Shown here: piece by piece, positions 20,770-32,584 of the stretch | How the letters are laid out: every line of letters starts with the position of its first letter | How positions within the stretch are numbered: the first letter of the stretch is position 1 | NCBI GenBank assembly: GCA_016713965.1 | Contig: JADJOC010000002.1 | Span: forward strand, 230,001 to 294,000 | Direction of reading: 5' to 3' | Source of the DNA: Chitinophagaceae bacterium | GTDB taxonomy: Bacteria > Bacteroidota > Bacteroidia > Chitinophagales > Chitinophagaceae | Length of the DNA: 64,000 nt | The notes under the pieces: generated by a model | What the model was told of the DNA's origin: nothing | What the model saw: the letters and a program-made list of their open reading frames with translations, nothing else | Database searches by the model: none | Position numbers and translations under genes: made by a program

Positions 20770-21525
20770 TTATACCATTCTTTCATTTATACGCTGTAAA
20801 AATTCATCTTTCTTTTTTGGAGAAATAATAATTTGTGTATCATCTTTTAAAACAACATAACCCCCATCAGTTTTTACCATCTTCCTTACTTCACTCAAAT
20901 TAATGATATGCGAATTATGCACACGCATAAAATTATGGTCTTCAAGTAGTAATTCATATTCCTTTAAATTTTTACTCACCATTATTTTTCTATTATCTTT
21001 TAAATGGAATATGCTGTAAGGACCATTGGCTTCAATCCGGATAATTTTTGTTAAGGGTGTAAATTCAAGGCCATCTGAAGTAGATAGTGTGATAGAATAA
21101 TCTTCTCCGGGGGAACGACGAAGATTTTTCAATAATAAGTTTAAATTATTATGTTCGGGTGTCTTATTAATTTTTTCTACCGCTTTGGCTGCTGCTTCTT
21201 GTAATTCTTCCAGGTCAATAGGTTTTAATAAATAATCCACTGCACTAAATTTTATAGCTTTAATAGCATAATGATCGTAAGCAGTTGTAAATATTACATG
21301 GAAGTTATAATTTGTAGTTTGTTGTAGTACATCAAACCCGGTACCTGTCTGCATTTCTATATCCATAAAAACAATAGCAGGGCCATGAGTTTTAATAGCT
21401 TCAACTCCTTCTTCTACAGACGCAGCAATAGCAACTACATCTAACTGTTTACAATAAGTTTCCACCATACTTTTTAACAATTCACGGCTATGCAGTTCGT
21501 CCTCTACGATAATGGTTTTATACAT
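20770..21525 (-). CDS. LytTR-family response regulator
   Basis: A 251-residue transcriptional regulator: a receiver domain (about 1-120) with phosphoacceptor Asp in IVFMDIEMQTGTG and Lys in LLKPIDL, then a LytTR DNA-binding domain (about 145-250) with NLKEYELLLEDHNFMRVHNS. It lies downstream of two LytS-type kinases on the same strand, with a third diverging. It is the only response regulator of this type in the cluster, so it probably takes phosphate from more than one of them. Confidence 0.9.
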   Translation of the reverse strand: MYKTIIVEDELHSRELLKSMVETYCKQLDVVAIAASVEEGVEAIKTHGPAIVFMDIEMQTGTGFDVLQQTTNYNFHVIFTTAYDHYAIKAIKFSAVDYLLKPIDLEELQEAAAKAVEKINKTPEHNNLNLLLKNLRRSPGEDYSITLSTSDGLEFTPLTKIIRIEANGPYSIFHLKDNRKIMVSKNLKEYELLLEDHNFMRVHNSHIINLSEVRKMVKTDGGYVVLKDDTQIIISPKKKDEFLQRINERMV

Positions 21526-21793
21526 AAGTAAAATTTAGCTCCTTTTAAAATTAATATAAACTTATTACAATTATATAAGATTATTTGAGTATGCTTAAAG
21601 ATAATAACATTTTGTTACTGACATATAATTAAATATAAATTAAAATCAATCATATATCAAAATAGAATTCCACACTTTAATTTTTTTTCTGAAATTCTAA
21701 TTATAGGATTATAAAATTGAAATATTTACATAAATAACTAAAAAAAAGCATTTTTATTGTTGTCTTACTATTGCAACATGAGAACTTGCTATA

Positions 21794-23086
21794 TTATAAA
21801 AAATTGTTATTTGCCGGGATATTGATTTCAACCCTTGTTCCTGCAGGATTACCATCGCTATCGGTCAAATCCTGTGTAATTATAGTGGCGTTGCTCTGCA
21901 TTAAAGAAATTCTTTTAGTGTTGATGTCAATTGCCCTGCTTTTATGCGACATATTTTTTGTTATATTAAACTTAGCGGCAGCGGCTCTTCCTATCCCATT
22001 ATCTTCAATTATACAGAGTATACGTTCATGTTGGTATAATAATATTACTTTTAAAAATCCAGGTTTATTTTTATTGCGGAATCCATGAATGATTGCATTT
22101 TCAACAAATGGCTGAAGCAGCATGGAAGGCATTTCTGTATTAAGTTGATCTATTTGCTCATCTATTGAAAATTCAAACTTAAAACTATTATTATATCGTA
22201 GCTGCTCCAATTCGATGTAATAAGTTAAGGTTTTCATTTCATCAGCAATAGGAACATTCTCATTAGTGGAATTCTCCAAAACCTGCCGCATTAATTTTGA
22301 GAATTTTGACATGTAGCTCATAGCAGAAGCTGCATCATTTTGTATAATAAAATGCTGGATAGAATTTAAACAGTTAAAAATAAAATGAGGATTCATTTGT
22401 GCTTTTAAAACCTGCGACCTTAGCATTTGATTGATTTGCTCTATTTCCTGCTGCTGTTCCTGTATCGATTTATACTGGCCTTCCAGTAAAATATTTTTTT
22501 GGGAAATAAGATGATTTTTTTGTTTTGCATTTAGCAATATAAAGCTTAACCTTTTTTCATATTTTTTATTAATATCCATTAAATAATTAAATGCCATAAT
22601 AAAAAATACCATAGAAATAAGCCCTCCAAACATTACAAAAACGGGGCCATCTACATCCTGGTCAGATTGAATTTCAGGCAAGCGGGGTATCGCATTCATA
22701 ACAGTATCATAAGATATAAAGCTTAATATAACCCAGCCTATGCCTATCCACATTTTTACTTTTTCGGATAATTGAAATAAAAGTATAGGTGCAATAATTA
22801 CTGATATTAATGCATACTTATAAGTATAATTAGGTCCGCTAGTCATAAGCCCTCCACCTAATAAAATATATAATGGCGGAGTTACAACTAAAATAAAGCG
22901 GGAAAAATTATACCATTTTAACCGGTTAAATATAATAGGAGATACATAAGTTAAGGAAGCGCTCCCCATAATAAAAAATAATGTTGGAATCTTAATAAAA
23001 TTAAATGTTGGAAGCATTACCAGTAATCCGGCTAGTATTGCGATGCGGTTACATAAAATAATTTTCTTTTTCATATCACTACTCAT
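21794..23086 (-). CDS. LytS-type membrane sensor histidine kinase
   Basis: A 430-residue sensor kinase. Five to six hydrophobic helices fill about residues 8-170 with no clear extracellular sensor domain. A coiled-coil linker (QQQQEIEQINQML) follows, then the His_kinase domain with the phosphoacceptor His in AQMNPHFIFNCLNSIQ. The ATPase domain has an intact N box (LQPFVENAIIHGF) and G box (IEDNGIGRAAA). All catalytic residues are present, in contrast with the next kinase. It is probably the main partner of the LytTR regulator 268 bp downstream. Confidence 0.88.
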   Translation of the reverse strand: MSSDMKKKIILCNRIAILAGLLVMLPTFNFIKIPTLFFIMGSASLTYVSPIIFNRLKWYNFSRFILVVTPPLYILLGGGLMTSGPNYTYKYALISVIIAPILLFQLSEKVKMWIGIGWVILSFISYDTVMNAIPRLPEIQSDQDVDGPVFVMFGGLISMVFFIMAFNYLMDINKKYEKRLSFILLNAKQKNHLISQKNILLEGQYKSIQEQQQEIEQINQMLRSQVLKAQMNPHFIFNCLNSIQHFIIQNDAASAMSYMSKFSKLMRQVLENSTNENVPIADEMKTLTYYIELEQLRYNNSFKFEFSIDEQIDQLNTEMPSMLLQPFVENAIIHGFRNKNKPGFLKVILLYQHERILCIIEDNGIGRAAAAKFNITKNMSHKSRAIDINTKRISLMQSNATIITQDLTDSDGNPAGTRVEINIPANNNFL

Positions 23087-23138
23087 CGAATTACTTAAAC
23101 CCGAAAAAGAAATACTATTCCATATTTTTTCAGAACAC

Positions 23139-24931
23139 TCATACTTGTTTTAAAGTTTCAATGCTTAAGGGTATATTCAAAATTACTTTGGTACCCACAA
23201 TTGTTGTTTCATTATAAATATTATGCTGTTCTACCGAAACTTTTTGGGATTGCCGGTAGTTTAATAAATCAATATGCTGTAAAGCAGTATTTATAGTGTT
23301 GTTAAATTCTTTGCCATCTCTTTTTGCTAAAAAATTACTGGCTGCATCTTTACCTTCTCCATTATCCATTACTGTTACTAATAAATAATGATTGTCTTGC
23401 TCAAACCTTATCTGTATTTCACCCCTTCCTTCTTTTTTTAACAGCACCCCCTGGTATAATGCAGCCTCAACATAAGGGTAAATTAACATGGATGGTATTT
23501 CTAAAAGTTGATTTAAACCTTCGTTCAATTTAATAATAAAATCAAATTTATTTTCAAACCGGAGTTGCTCAAGTTGTAGGTATTGCTGCAGCATTTTAAC
23601 TTCATTTTCTATGGTTACCGTTATAGCAGAGGCATTATTTAGTATTAACCTTAAGTGCCTGGAAAAATTATTTATATACTTAGTAGCACTTTTTTCTCAT
23701 CTAAGGTTACAAAATATTGTATAGCATTTAATGAATTAAAAATAAGATGAGGATTCATTTGAGCAAGCAGAACTTTCATTTCCAGCTTTTTATTCATCAT
23801 TTCTATGTCTTCTTTTTGATGAATAATGATATCGTTACGTTGTTGAAGTAATTTATAAAGTTTTTGATTTGATGTATACCTATTGTATAAGATTGAAATA
23901 AATATAATTACAACTAATGCTCCTAATATTAAAGCAGTTCTAAAAATTTTATCTTTTTCAGCATCGATTGCAGCATCTATTAAACGCTGCTTTGTAACTA
24001 TTTCTTTTTCTTTAGTTACCAGATCAAGATCATTTTTTATATTTAATAAACTATCAGGGGCAGATGCTCCAAAAACCAAATCTGTTAGTTCCGTACCTAA
24101 ATATTTACCCACAATTTTTCCTGCCAAAATTGTAAACTCATTTGTACTAAAATATTCATTCATTATTGGGGCCCAGTCAGTATTAAATGGCATCACCCCA
24201 GCAAACCCCTCCCTCCTGCTTATTAATACATTCTGCCTTTTTACTTTAATACCTTTTTGTAAACCTACTATATATACACTTAACGGTACATATCCAAAGG
24301 ATTTAATATTTTCAGCTATACTTTGTAAAATTTCATAATCATCATCTCTATGAATAATGTTTAAGGAAGAATAAAAATTTTTCTGTATATTCTTAATATC
24401 TTCTTCCATAGTCGTAGTGGCCATAGTATAAGCCTTCATCTCGTACAACTTATCAATAAGCTCCTGGGCTGAATTAAATAATGGTTCATTATTATTAGTA
24501 ATAAGAACATTTAAATCCGGCATATACGGAGGAGTAAATTTTACTTCCTTTTTCCTTTCAGATGTAATAGAATAATACGACCAGCCAAAAACTCCGGGCT
24601 GTTTACTCTGTTTTACCTGTGCATAAATATTTTCAAATGAATTTGCATTGATCCAGTTTATGGTTAAATTAATGGCATATCTTTCTTTTAAATACTTCTT
24701 TAAAGATTCCATCACATCATATTCTACTCCCATTAATTTCCCGTTGCCATCTACATAAATGAAAGGTTCAATATCATACCATAATGCAGTAACTGTACCT
24801 GACTTATTTTGAAAAACTTCAGCCCAGCTATCAGCTTTCCATACTGCTTGCTGTGCAAATACATTACTCCTTAAAAATACAGTCAGGGAAAGAGAGAGGT
24901 ATAGTATAGATTTTTTTAGCATCAATGGCAA
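23139..24931 (-). CDS. solute-binding-domain histidine kinase, degenerate ATPase (frameshifted)
   Basis: A membrane sensor whose periplasmic part (about 25-285) resembles family 3 solute-binding proteins: signal peptide, then GTVTALWYDIEPFIYVDGNG, GVEYDVMESLKKYL and FTPPYM. A helix (about 330-350), a coiled coil and a LytS-type kinase domain with AQMNPHLIFNSLNAIQ follow. The frame breaks at 23690-23695 (six T; one base missing); the join restores about 596 residues. The N box reads YPYVEAALYQGV: the Asn that coordinates Mg-ATP is Ala, and the following His is Gln, while the DNGEGKDA G box remains. It may therefore be a non-catalytic receptor partner of the kinase 53 bp downstream. Confidence 0.82.
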
Positions 24932-25070
24932 AGTAATATAGTAAAGTTTATATAAAAAACATAATATTGACTTTTTTATTTTATAAAGAAGTCATTCTAT
25001 TTAACGAAAAATATCGAAGTATATTTGATTTATCTTTATAGCTTATATTATCATAATTTTTTGTTATAAT

Positions 25071-28000
25071 ATTGAAAAAATATTTTCTATACTTATTGCC
25101 TTTAGCATTACTTCTTTTGCCTGGGCTCAAAGCTATGCTTTCCGCCATCTTTCCACTGCTGAAGGTTTGCTTAGTGATTTGCGTATAGTAATGGCTGAAG
25201 ACCGTCTTGGGAGGCTTTGGATTGCAAGTGATGAAGGAATAAATATTTTTGACGGCAATAAGCTTGAGTCTTATAGCCAGCCTGACAACTCAGGCTTGAT
25301 TAACAATAATATCAGCCAGATATTTTGTGATAAAGCCGGAACTATTTGGATTAAATCCAACGCAGGTATTCAATATAAAAAAGAATCTGACACAAAATTT
25401 CAGGTTTTATTAAGCAATTATGAGGATATAAATAATACCATTTTTTTTGGGCAAACTGCTATTGGTGAAATACTATGTATTACAGAAGATGAAATATATA
25501 CAATCAACAACACATTAAAAGTTAATAAATTAACTGCTTTTTCACCTTTATTTAAAAAATATAATTACCCATCAGCCTTTTACTGTTTGAATGGTAATAA
25601 ATGGTTTATAGCATTTAATAATAAATTAGTATTAGTTGATATAGTTGCAGAAAATATAATTAAAGAGTATGATTATACTAAAGCATGGAGCATATGTAAA
25701 ATAAATGATTCAACTGTAATGGCAGGAAGTTTTCTAAAAGACAGCGTTGCTATTATACATACGAAATCAGGACAAATTGAATATATTAATAATTACAGTA
25801 CGGATGACGGGTTACCTATAGAAGGTTTTATAGGTGCCATAGAACCAATAGGAGATAATAAATTTGCATTAGCCAGCCGCCTGCATGGTGTTTACATTAT
25901 AGATATTACCAATAAATATGCAACACATCTTTTACATGACCCGGCTGATGCCACTACAATAAAAAGTAAATTTTGCCGCAGGCTTTTTGTATCTAAAAAC
26001 GGGGTTTTATTTGTTCACAGCAGGGGCATTTCTTACACTTCAACAAAACCAAGATCAATACATTCTCATAAATATTTAGTAAATACCAAAGGAGAAAAAT
26101 ATGATGGCGGCTTTAATGATTTTGTACAGGATAAAAATGGCAAGATATGGATTGCAACCAATGGTGGCTTAGCTATGTGGGAAAGAAAAACTAATATAAG
26201 TACTTATTATCCATTCTATGATGTAAAGGAGGGAATACAAAAATTTAAACCTTTACGTTCTGTAGCATTAGATAAGTTTAACCAGATATGGGTGGGAAGT
26301 TTTGGAGGAGGGCTTGGTATGCTAAAGCCGGATGGAACATATGATTGCTATAAAAAAGATATAAATAATATTCACAACAGTATCCCGAGCAATGAAATTT
26401 ATGCCTTAGTGAATGATAACGAGCAAAAAATTTTTATTTGTGCAAATAATGGGTTTGCATTACTTGACCCCATAAAAAATAGTATTACAGCATTTTTGCC
26501 CATCCAAAATTAAAAAGCATAGGTGGCAATACCACTTTTTATGCTATGGCTGATGATAAAAATAACTGGTGGCTTGCACAGGATAAAGGATTATTTTATT
26601 ATGACAGGATAAATGACAGCCTTTATCATTTTAACAGGCCAGGCACTGCTATTGATAAAGCATTTCAATCAATTGCTATTGACAAAGATGGCAATGTATA
26701 TGCAGGTAGTGTTAATGGCTTATTTTTTATAAAAAAAGGCAGTTTTAAACTTGAATTTTTATTTGGTAAAAAAGAAGGATTGCCCAGCAATAATATTACT
26801 GGTTTGCAATTTGACAATGATAATATGCTTTGGATACTAAGCAACCGGGGCCTATCAAAGTATGATCCCCAAAATAATATTTTAAAAACCTTAGATATAA
26901 AAGACGGGTTTGAATCGAGCAATCATAATTTAAGTACCTATTATCTTGCCCCGGATGGAGAAATGTTTATTGGCAGCGCAGAGGGCTTCAACTATTTCTA
27001 TCCAAAAAACTTTAAAATGGAAAGCTATCCATTAAAAGTGTTTATCTCATCATTAGAAGTACAAGACTCAACCATCAGTAACCCGGATTTAGCCCAGTCA
27101 TTTTTATTAAAACATTATCAAAACAGCCTTACCATTTCTTTTCTTACAGTAGATTTTAATATTGGCCCTTCTATACAATACAGGTATAAATTAATTGGCC
27201 TGGATACAATGTATACTTACGCAGGTGAACAAAGACAGGCTAAATATTCTAACTTAAAAGCTGGTAAATACACATTCATCGTTGAAGCTGCAGGTAACAA
27301 TAAAGATTGGTATGCTGCCCAACCTTTAAATATTAAAATTCAGGCTACATTTTGGACTACCTGGTGGTTTAGAATAATAATACTGTTACTTTCATGGGCA
27401 CTTATCTTTGCTGCATACAGGTATAGGATAAACCAGATAAATAAACAATCCCGGTTAAGAACAGATTATGAAGTGAAATTGAGCGAACTTGAAATGAGCG
27501 CTTTACGTACCCAGATGAACCCGCATTTTATTTTTAATAGCCTAAATACCATTAACTCATTTATCAGTCTTAATAACAGTGCACAGGCTAATGTATATAT
27601 TACAAAGTTTGCACGTCTTCTCCGCTTAATATTGGATCATTCCAGAAAAAAGAAAATCACATTGCAAGAAGGGCTGCATGTAATAGAATTGTATTTGCAA
27701 ATGGAACAAATACGTTTTGAAAATAAATTTATTTACTCTATTTCTATTGATGAAAATGTACAAGTTGAAAATATAGAAGTACCGCCATTAATTATTCAAC
27801 CTTTTGTTGAAAATTCTATTTTACACGGGCTATTGCCATCCTCCAGTAAAGGTTTATTAAAAGTGTCTATATATAAACAAGATAATAAAATAGTTTGTAC
27901 CATATATGATAATGGTATTGGAAGAAAAAATGCCAAAGAGCTCCGGAATAACAATGCAGAAAAACGTAAGTCCCATGGTATGGAAATTACGTTAAAAAGA

Positions 28001-28114
28001 ATAGGCCTTTTTAATAAAGAAAATGATTTAAAAGAAGATGTACAAATTTTGGATCTTGAAAATCCTACAGGTACTCAGGTAATAATAACACTGGCTTTTA
28101 GGGAAAGCTATTAA
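25071..28114 (+). CDS. two-component propeller sensor kinase (Reg_prop/Y_Y_Y, LytS-type; frameshifted)
   Basis: A large sensor, about 1,014 residues. The periplasmic part is a pair of seven-bladed propellers built from repeats such as DRLGRLWIASDEGINIFDG and DKNGKIWIATNGGLAM. A Y_Y_Y domain (about 700-775) ends in NNKDWYAAQPLNIKI. One helix (about 785-805) and a LytS-type kinase follow, with RTQMNPHFIFNSLNTIN, IQPFVENSILHGLL and YDNGIGRKNA. The frame breaks near 26493-26501 (CCC, one base missing). The N-terminus is unclear: a signal peptide ending SFAWAQ is in frame from 25071, but there is no ATG, only an ATT codon, so the true start may be damaged. It diverges from the kinase at 23139. Confidence 0.82.
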
Positions 28115-28331
28115 TTCCTTAATCTTATAATATCTACTTCAAAACTTAATCCGGGTATACTGGGTACAAATACTCATTTTTAGTATTTTCCACATAATAA
28201 CGGGATGTTTACTTGCAAAAAAAATATATATGTAGTATTATTACATTAAGATGTTATGGAAAATACTGTAATTTATTATTTTAATAACATTTATACATTG
28301 TCCATATTTATTTAACCTTAACCGAATTCTC

Positions 28332-30421
28332 ATGAAACCAAATTCTATCCTCAAAATGGAATGGGTAAACCCTACCATTCCAAGTATTTTTTCTAAAAAA
28401 TTTTTAAAACCATTTGCATTTATTGCTTTATTGGCGAGTAGTTTTACAATTAATGCTCAAACTGTCTATAAATTAAAAGCAGATAATACCATTACAACTG
28501 TAAATTTAGATGACTATACTAATATTACAGAACAAGCCAAATGGGAAAGAACTGATGATGCTTCTTTTCTTCCACCTACATCCGCAAATTTTTTAGACCC
28601 ATCTACCACATTTATTATTGACCACCAGGTACCGATGACGCAGATTGATATTACCTGCAATGATGGTGCTATGACGGCCGGGCTTGAATTATTTGCATAT
28701 GCAAAAGCATTAAATTTAAACTCTTTGAATGGCGTAAATTTTACCCGCTTAAAAATAGAAGGGGACCTGAATTACAATACTAATATTGATATTCAGGGAA
28801 CTTCTACTATTAACAGGTTAATATTGAACAGCGCATCACTTTTTTATATCACTAACGGCGCTACCATAAATATTAATGAAGTATTAGATCAAAACCGCGG
28901 TAACCTTTCGCTAATTGACGGGCAAATCGTAATAAAAAATGGAGCCCAATATACTTACGCATCAGGAACACTAGAATTTTTACATCCATCCTGCCATATA
29001 ACCGGCGAAGGCACTGCAGCATTTATAAGTTATGACGGATTGGGAACTTCACCAATAATAAGATTTACTAATGTTAATGGTTTAGAAAATGGGCCGGGTA
29101 ATCATTTTCAATTTGATAATGTTGCCAATATACAACTACCCGATGCTTCGTTGTTAGGAGATTATTATTTTTTAGGGGGATATGGAGATGCTGTCACAGG
29201 ATCACTTATGCCATCCAGCGTAGTTTTTTTAGTAACAGATTTTAATGCAGGAAGTGTGGATGTATTAAGTTTAACTAATGATTTAGTTTGTGAACAATTA
29301 GCATTATATGGTGCTTTAAAACTTGGAAATAAAAATCTGGATTTAATAAATAAAAATATTATTAATGCAGTTCCATTTGGTGGAGGATTGCCGCCAAGTA
29401 AGGAAAATAATATTATAGTTACTGATGGCTCAGATGCATTAACCATCCAAAACTTTATCGGGGAAGCTCTTTTTCCGCTTGCACATACTACTAATTTAGG
29501 TGCTAATTATAGTCCTGTATTGATAAATAATACTTCAGTCACAGCTGAAAGCTTTACAATAAGGGTACAGGATGATATTCAATTTCCATATGATGGCACA
29601 CAATATAAAGCAGCTACTTTAACTTGGTTTATTGAGGAAGGAACTACCGGGGGCACAACAGCAGATATTTCTTTTGGTTGGAATAAAACAGAAGAAGAAT
29701 TGGGTTTTGATTTTGGAAATTCCAGGGTGGCACATTATGATAATAACATTGTAACCCTCATTAATGGCACTACAACAGATCCCGACGCTTTTGCCCATAC
29801 ATTTGCTGTTACTGGTATAACAAGCTTTAGTCCCTGGAGCATTTTATCACCTATTACAATTTTACCTGTTAAACTTATCAGTTTTAATGCAGCAATAATT
29901 AATAAAGATGAAGCAAAATTATCCTGGAGCACTGCTACAGAAAATAATAACGATCATTTTGATATTGAACGCAGCACAGACGGAAGGAATTTTGCGAAAA
30001 TTAGTGAAACAAAGGGCCAGGGCAATAGCTCTGTAAGAACTGATTACAGCTTAATTACTACTATAAAGGGGTTATCCGGAACAATTTATTACAGGCTAAA
30101 ACAAGTTGACATTAGTGGTAAGATAACTTACTCATCTATAAAAACGTTAAAAATAGCCAGCATCAAAATGCTATTACTGTAGTACCAAATCCATTTATAG
30201 ACCAAATAAAAATAAATACGGATATTAATGCAGATGGAAAAATAAGCATTAAAATAATTAATAGCAATGGTTATACTGTAGCAGATAAAAGCTTTGATGC
30301 TAAAAAAGGAATGAATGAATTTAGATTAAATAACTTAGGGAATTTAGCATCCGGCATATATATCATAAAAGTAATAAGCGCTGCCGGGAATAATATTAAT
30401 ACATATAGGCTTGTAAAATAG
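28332..30421 (+). CDS. secreted T9SS cargo protein (frameshifted near the C-terminus)
   Basis: An exported protein of about 695 residues with a signal peptide ending at TINAQ (about residue 44). The middle is beta-rich and repetitive in Asn, Ile and Thr, and may be a parallel beta-helix; I assign no enzyme family. The C-terminal third has LPVKLISFNAAIINKD and DHFDIERSTDGRNF, typical of Bacteroidota surface proteins, followed by a type A sorting domain (VVPNPFIDQI to the final LVK). One A is missing at 30149-30153; without the correction the sorting domain is lost. It is likely exported by the T9SS encoded at 5.5-11.7 kb. Confidence 0.75.
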
Positions 30422-30448
30422 GTTAAATAGAGGATAGATATGTAAAAA

Positions 30449-30480
30449 AGCCCCGATATATATCGGGGTTATTTTTATTT
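30449..30480 (+). terminator. terminator after the T9SS cargo gene
   Basis: Stem CCCCGATA / TATCGGGG followed by a T-rich tract, 28 bp after the stop codon. Confidence 0.8.
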
Positions 30481-30502
30481 CCTGCTATAGTATCATTAAT
30501 AA

Positions 30503-30592
30503 TTACAAACCGGTTAATGTAAAGTAAGCTGCAAAAGCTAGTAGCAAAGTATAAAATATCAAGGTAAGGATAAGTTCGTTGGTTTTTTTCAT
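30503..30592 (-). CDS. possible small membrane protein (29 residues)
   Basis: ATG to stop, 29 residues. MKKTNE is followed by an uninterrupted hydrophobic segment ending YFTLTGL, as in single-helix small membrane proteins. No ribosome binding site is visible, which is usual here. It has no recognised family; the coherent charge and hydrophobic pattern is the only support. Confidence 0.35.
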   Translation of the reverse strand: MKKTNELILTLIFYTLLLAFAAYFTLTGL

Positions 30593-30639
30593 GTTATAAG
30601 TTATGGGTTATGGATTAAGTGTATAAATATAATAATAAT

Positions 30640-30792
30640 GAAGCTGTTTAAACTTTTAATGATTTTAAAGATTGATGCTGCTTATCTTGCGGTTGGTGAG
30701 GACACCAACCGTGGCAGACTGCCGTGGCCGGTGTCCTCACCGGCCACCTTCGCACCTATAGTAGTCTTATTAATAAAAGTTTAAACAGCTTC
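30640..30792. repeat. MITE-like palindromic element
   Basis: A 153-bp segment bounded by perfect 19-bp inverted repeats (GAAGCTGTTTAAACTTTTA at 30640-30658 and its inverse at 30774-30792). Inside are two nested palindromes: GGTTGGTGaggaCACCAACC at 30691-30710 and GTGGCCGGTG/CACCGGCCAC at 30724-30747. It is markedly GC-richer than its flanks. A related copy lies at 50838-50953. It has no coding capacity. Confidence 0.65.
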
Positions 30793-30813
30793 AATTTATA
30801 ATAAAAGATAAAA

Positions 30814-32496
30814 TTATTTTAGTGAAAATTGGTATCCGATTGAGCTAATAAGATCTGTATAGCCATTAAATTGTTTAGAAACGGTATTAATCAATGTAGA
30901 ATTTAAAGAAAAACTATGGCGTTTTAATTCATAACGCACAAAAGCACTAGCATTAATTATACTACCGTCTTGCACATTATTAATGTAACTCAAATTACAA
31001 TTGACATTGATATTAGCTAAAACTTTTTGCTTTAATATATTCTTAGAAAATCCTCCTGTTATACCTAATTGCGTGTTAGTAACCCCAAATGTTTTTATCT
31101 GGTTAAAATTTAAGCCGCTGCTAATACTATTACTATTTTTTGTAAATAAAGACGAATGATTAAAACTTAACATAGTTGATTGCATATTACCAAACTTTTT
31201 GGTAAGGATATTGCGATCATTTACATCATTATAATTTGTAGTAACTGAAAAGCTGTGTATTGCTGAAGTATCCTGTTTTATGGTGTAAGTCGGTATAAAA
31301 GTAAAGGTTTGATTTACCTGCCTTAACAGTAAAGCATCAGGATTAGTATAAATAGTGGGGAGCTGCCGAATTGAAAAGTTATTATAGTTTAACATCAGGT
31401 TCCACTTTTCAGCAGGCATGTAGGACAAATTAGCGCTTCCGATAAATCTTTTAGTGGTTTCTGTTTTTGCATTATTTAAATTATTGCGCTGCAACCCAGC
31501 CGATACACTAAAACTACCTTTGCCATTTGCCATTGCTCCGCTAGGTGACACAGTAAAATTTTCAATATCATTATTAAAAAAGTAGCTGCCTAAACTAATA
31601 TAGTTTGGTCATACATGTTCATAATTAGTACTGAGAAACAGGTTTTTAAAACTATAGCCCCAACTGGCTTTACCAGCATAATGAACAATAGCATCATTAG
31701 AAATATTTAAGCCTTTAGGTTTGTCAAACAGTGTATCAGCTATGTTTTTATTAAGGAAAGTTACTCCTCCATCTACGGTAAACATAAGTTTTTTGATAAT
31801 AGTAGCCTTAGATGAGAGGCCTATTACTTTATTCTCTTGCGGAGTTAGTATAGCAGCATCCCCCATAAATTTTTGGATTTCCAAATCCTGCCAGCTTTTT
31901 ATAGAGTGTATGTCATCCTTGGCATGAAAATAAATAAGATCAATAAAATTACTATTTGTACCATAACCTATTTTTACTCCATAACCCATGCGCTTAAAAG
32001 AAGCAATATTACTATTGGTAAAAGTGGTATCAATTTCAACGGCAGGAGATAACATTCCATACATAGCAGAAAATCTAAATTTACCGGGATTTAATTCTGT
32101 TCCTACTCCCCAAAAACTCAAGCCGGCTAAAGTATAAGGATTAAAGGTAAGGTTGATATTTCCGGCATGTAAATTTGCCCATTTATACCGCGGACTTATA
32201 CTAAATTGTAAAAATGGATTTGAAAAACTGTTTTGATATTTGCCCATGGTAAAACTAAACGGAACATCTACAGCATCCAAAATCCGCATATGTAAATTTG
32301 CATTTATATTAACAGCAAATGGATTGGCACTATTATAGATTCTATTAGTAGCATAAAAATTCATATTTGTTCCTACCGTTCCGCTCCAATCAATTTTCTT
32401 AACTGGAGGTTTCTCTACAGCTAATATTTGACATTTTGCTCCATTTATTCCAAATGTAATTACATAAAAAATTAAAGTAAGTAATTTTCCTTTCAT
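30814..32496 (-). CDS. outer-membrane beta-barrel-like protein with in-frame stop
   Basis: An exported protein (signal peptide about 1-22, ending GAKCQ) of about 560 residues. It is rich in alternating amphipathic strands ending in aromatic residues, as in outer-membrane barrels; its C-terminus (SSIGYQFSLK) fits a final strand. An in-frame TGA at 31609-31611 splits it between NYEHV and PNYISLGSYFFNND. Both halves are in the same frame, so this is a nonsense change or a pair of compensating indels. Family members often have Asp-Pro at this point. It is followed by a secreted protein gene (32585-33487) upstream on the same strand, probably one operon. Confidence 0.6.
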
Positions 32497-32584
32497 ATCA
32501 ACTATCGACTAACATTAACACATATTATGTATAAGTTTTTTGCTAAAATAACTATTATATTTTGGATTGAACATTATCAACTGT

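Noticed and set aside
23883..24338. A 151-residue plus-strand reading frame
   Set aside because: It is antisense to the solute-binding kinase, whose domains are clearly on the minus strand.
31609..31611. TGA read as selenocysteine
   Set aside because: No recognised selenoprotein family, and no SECIS-like hairpin was identified after the TGA.
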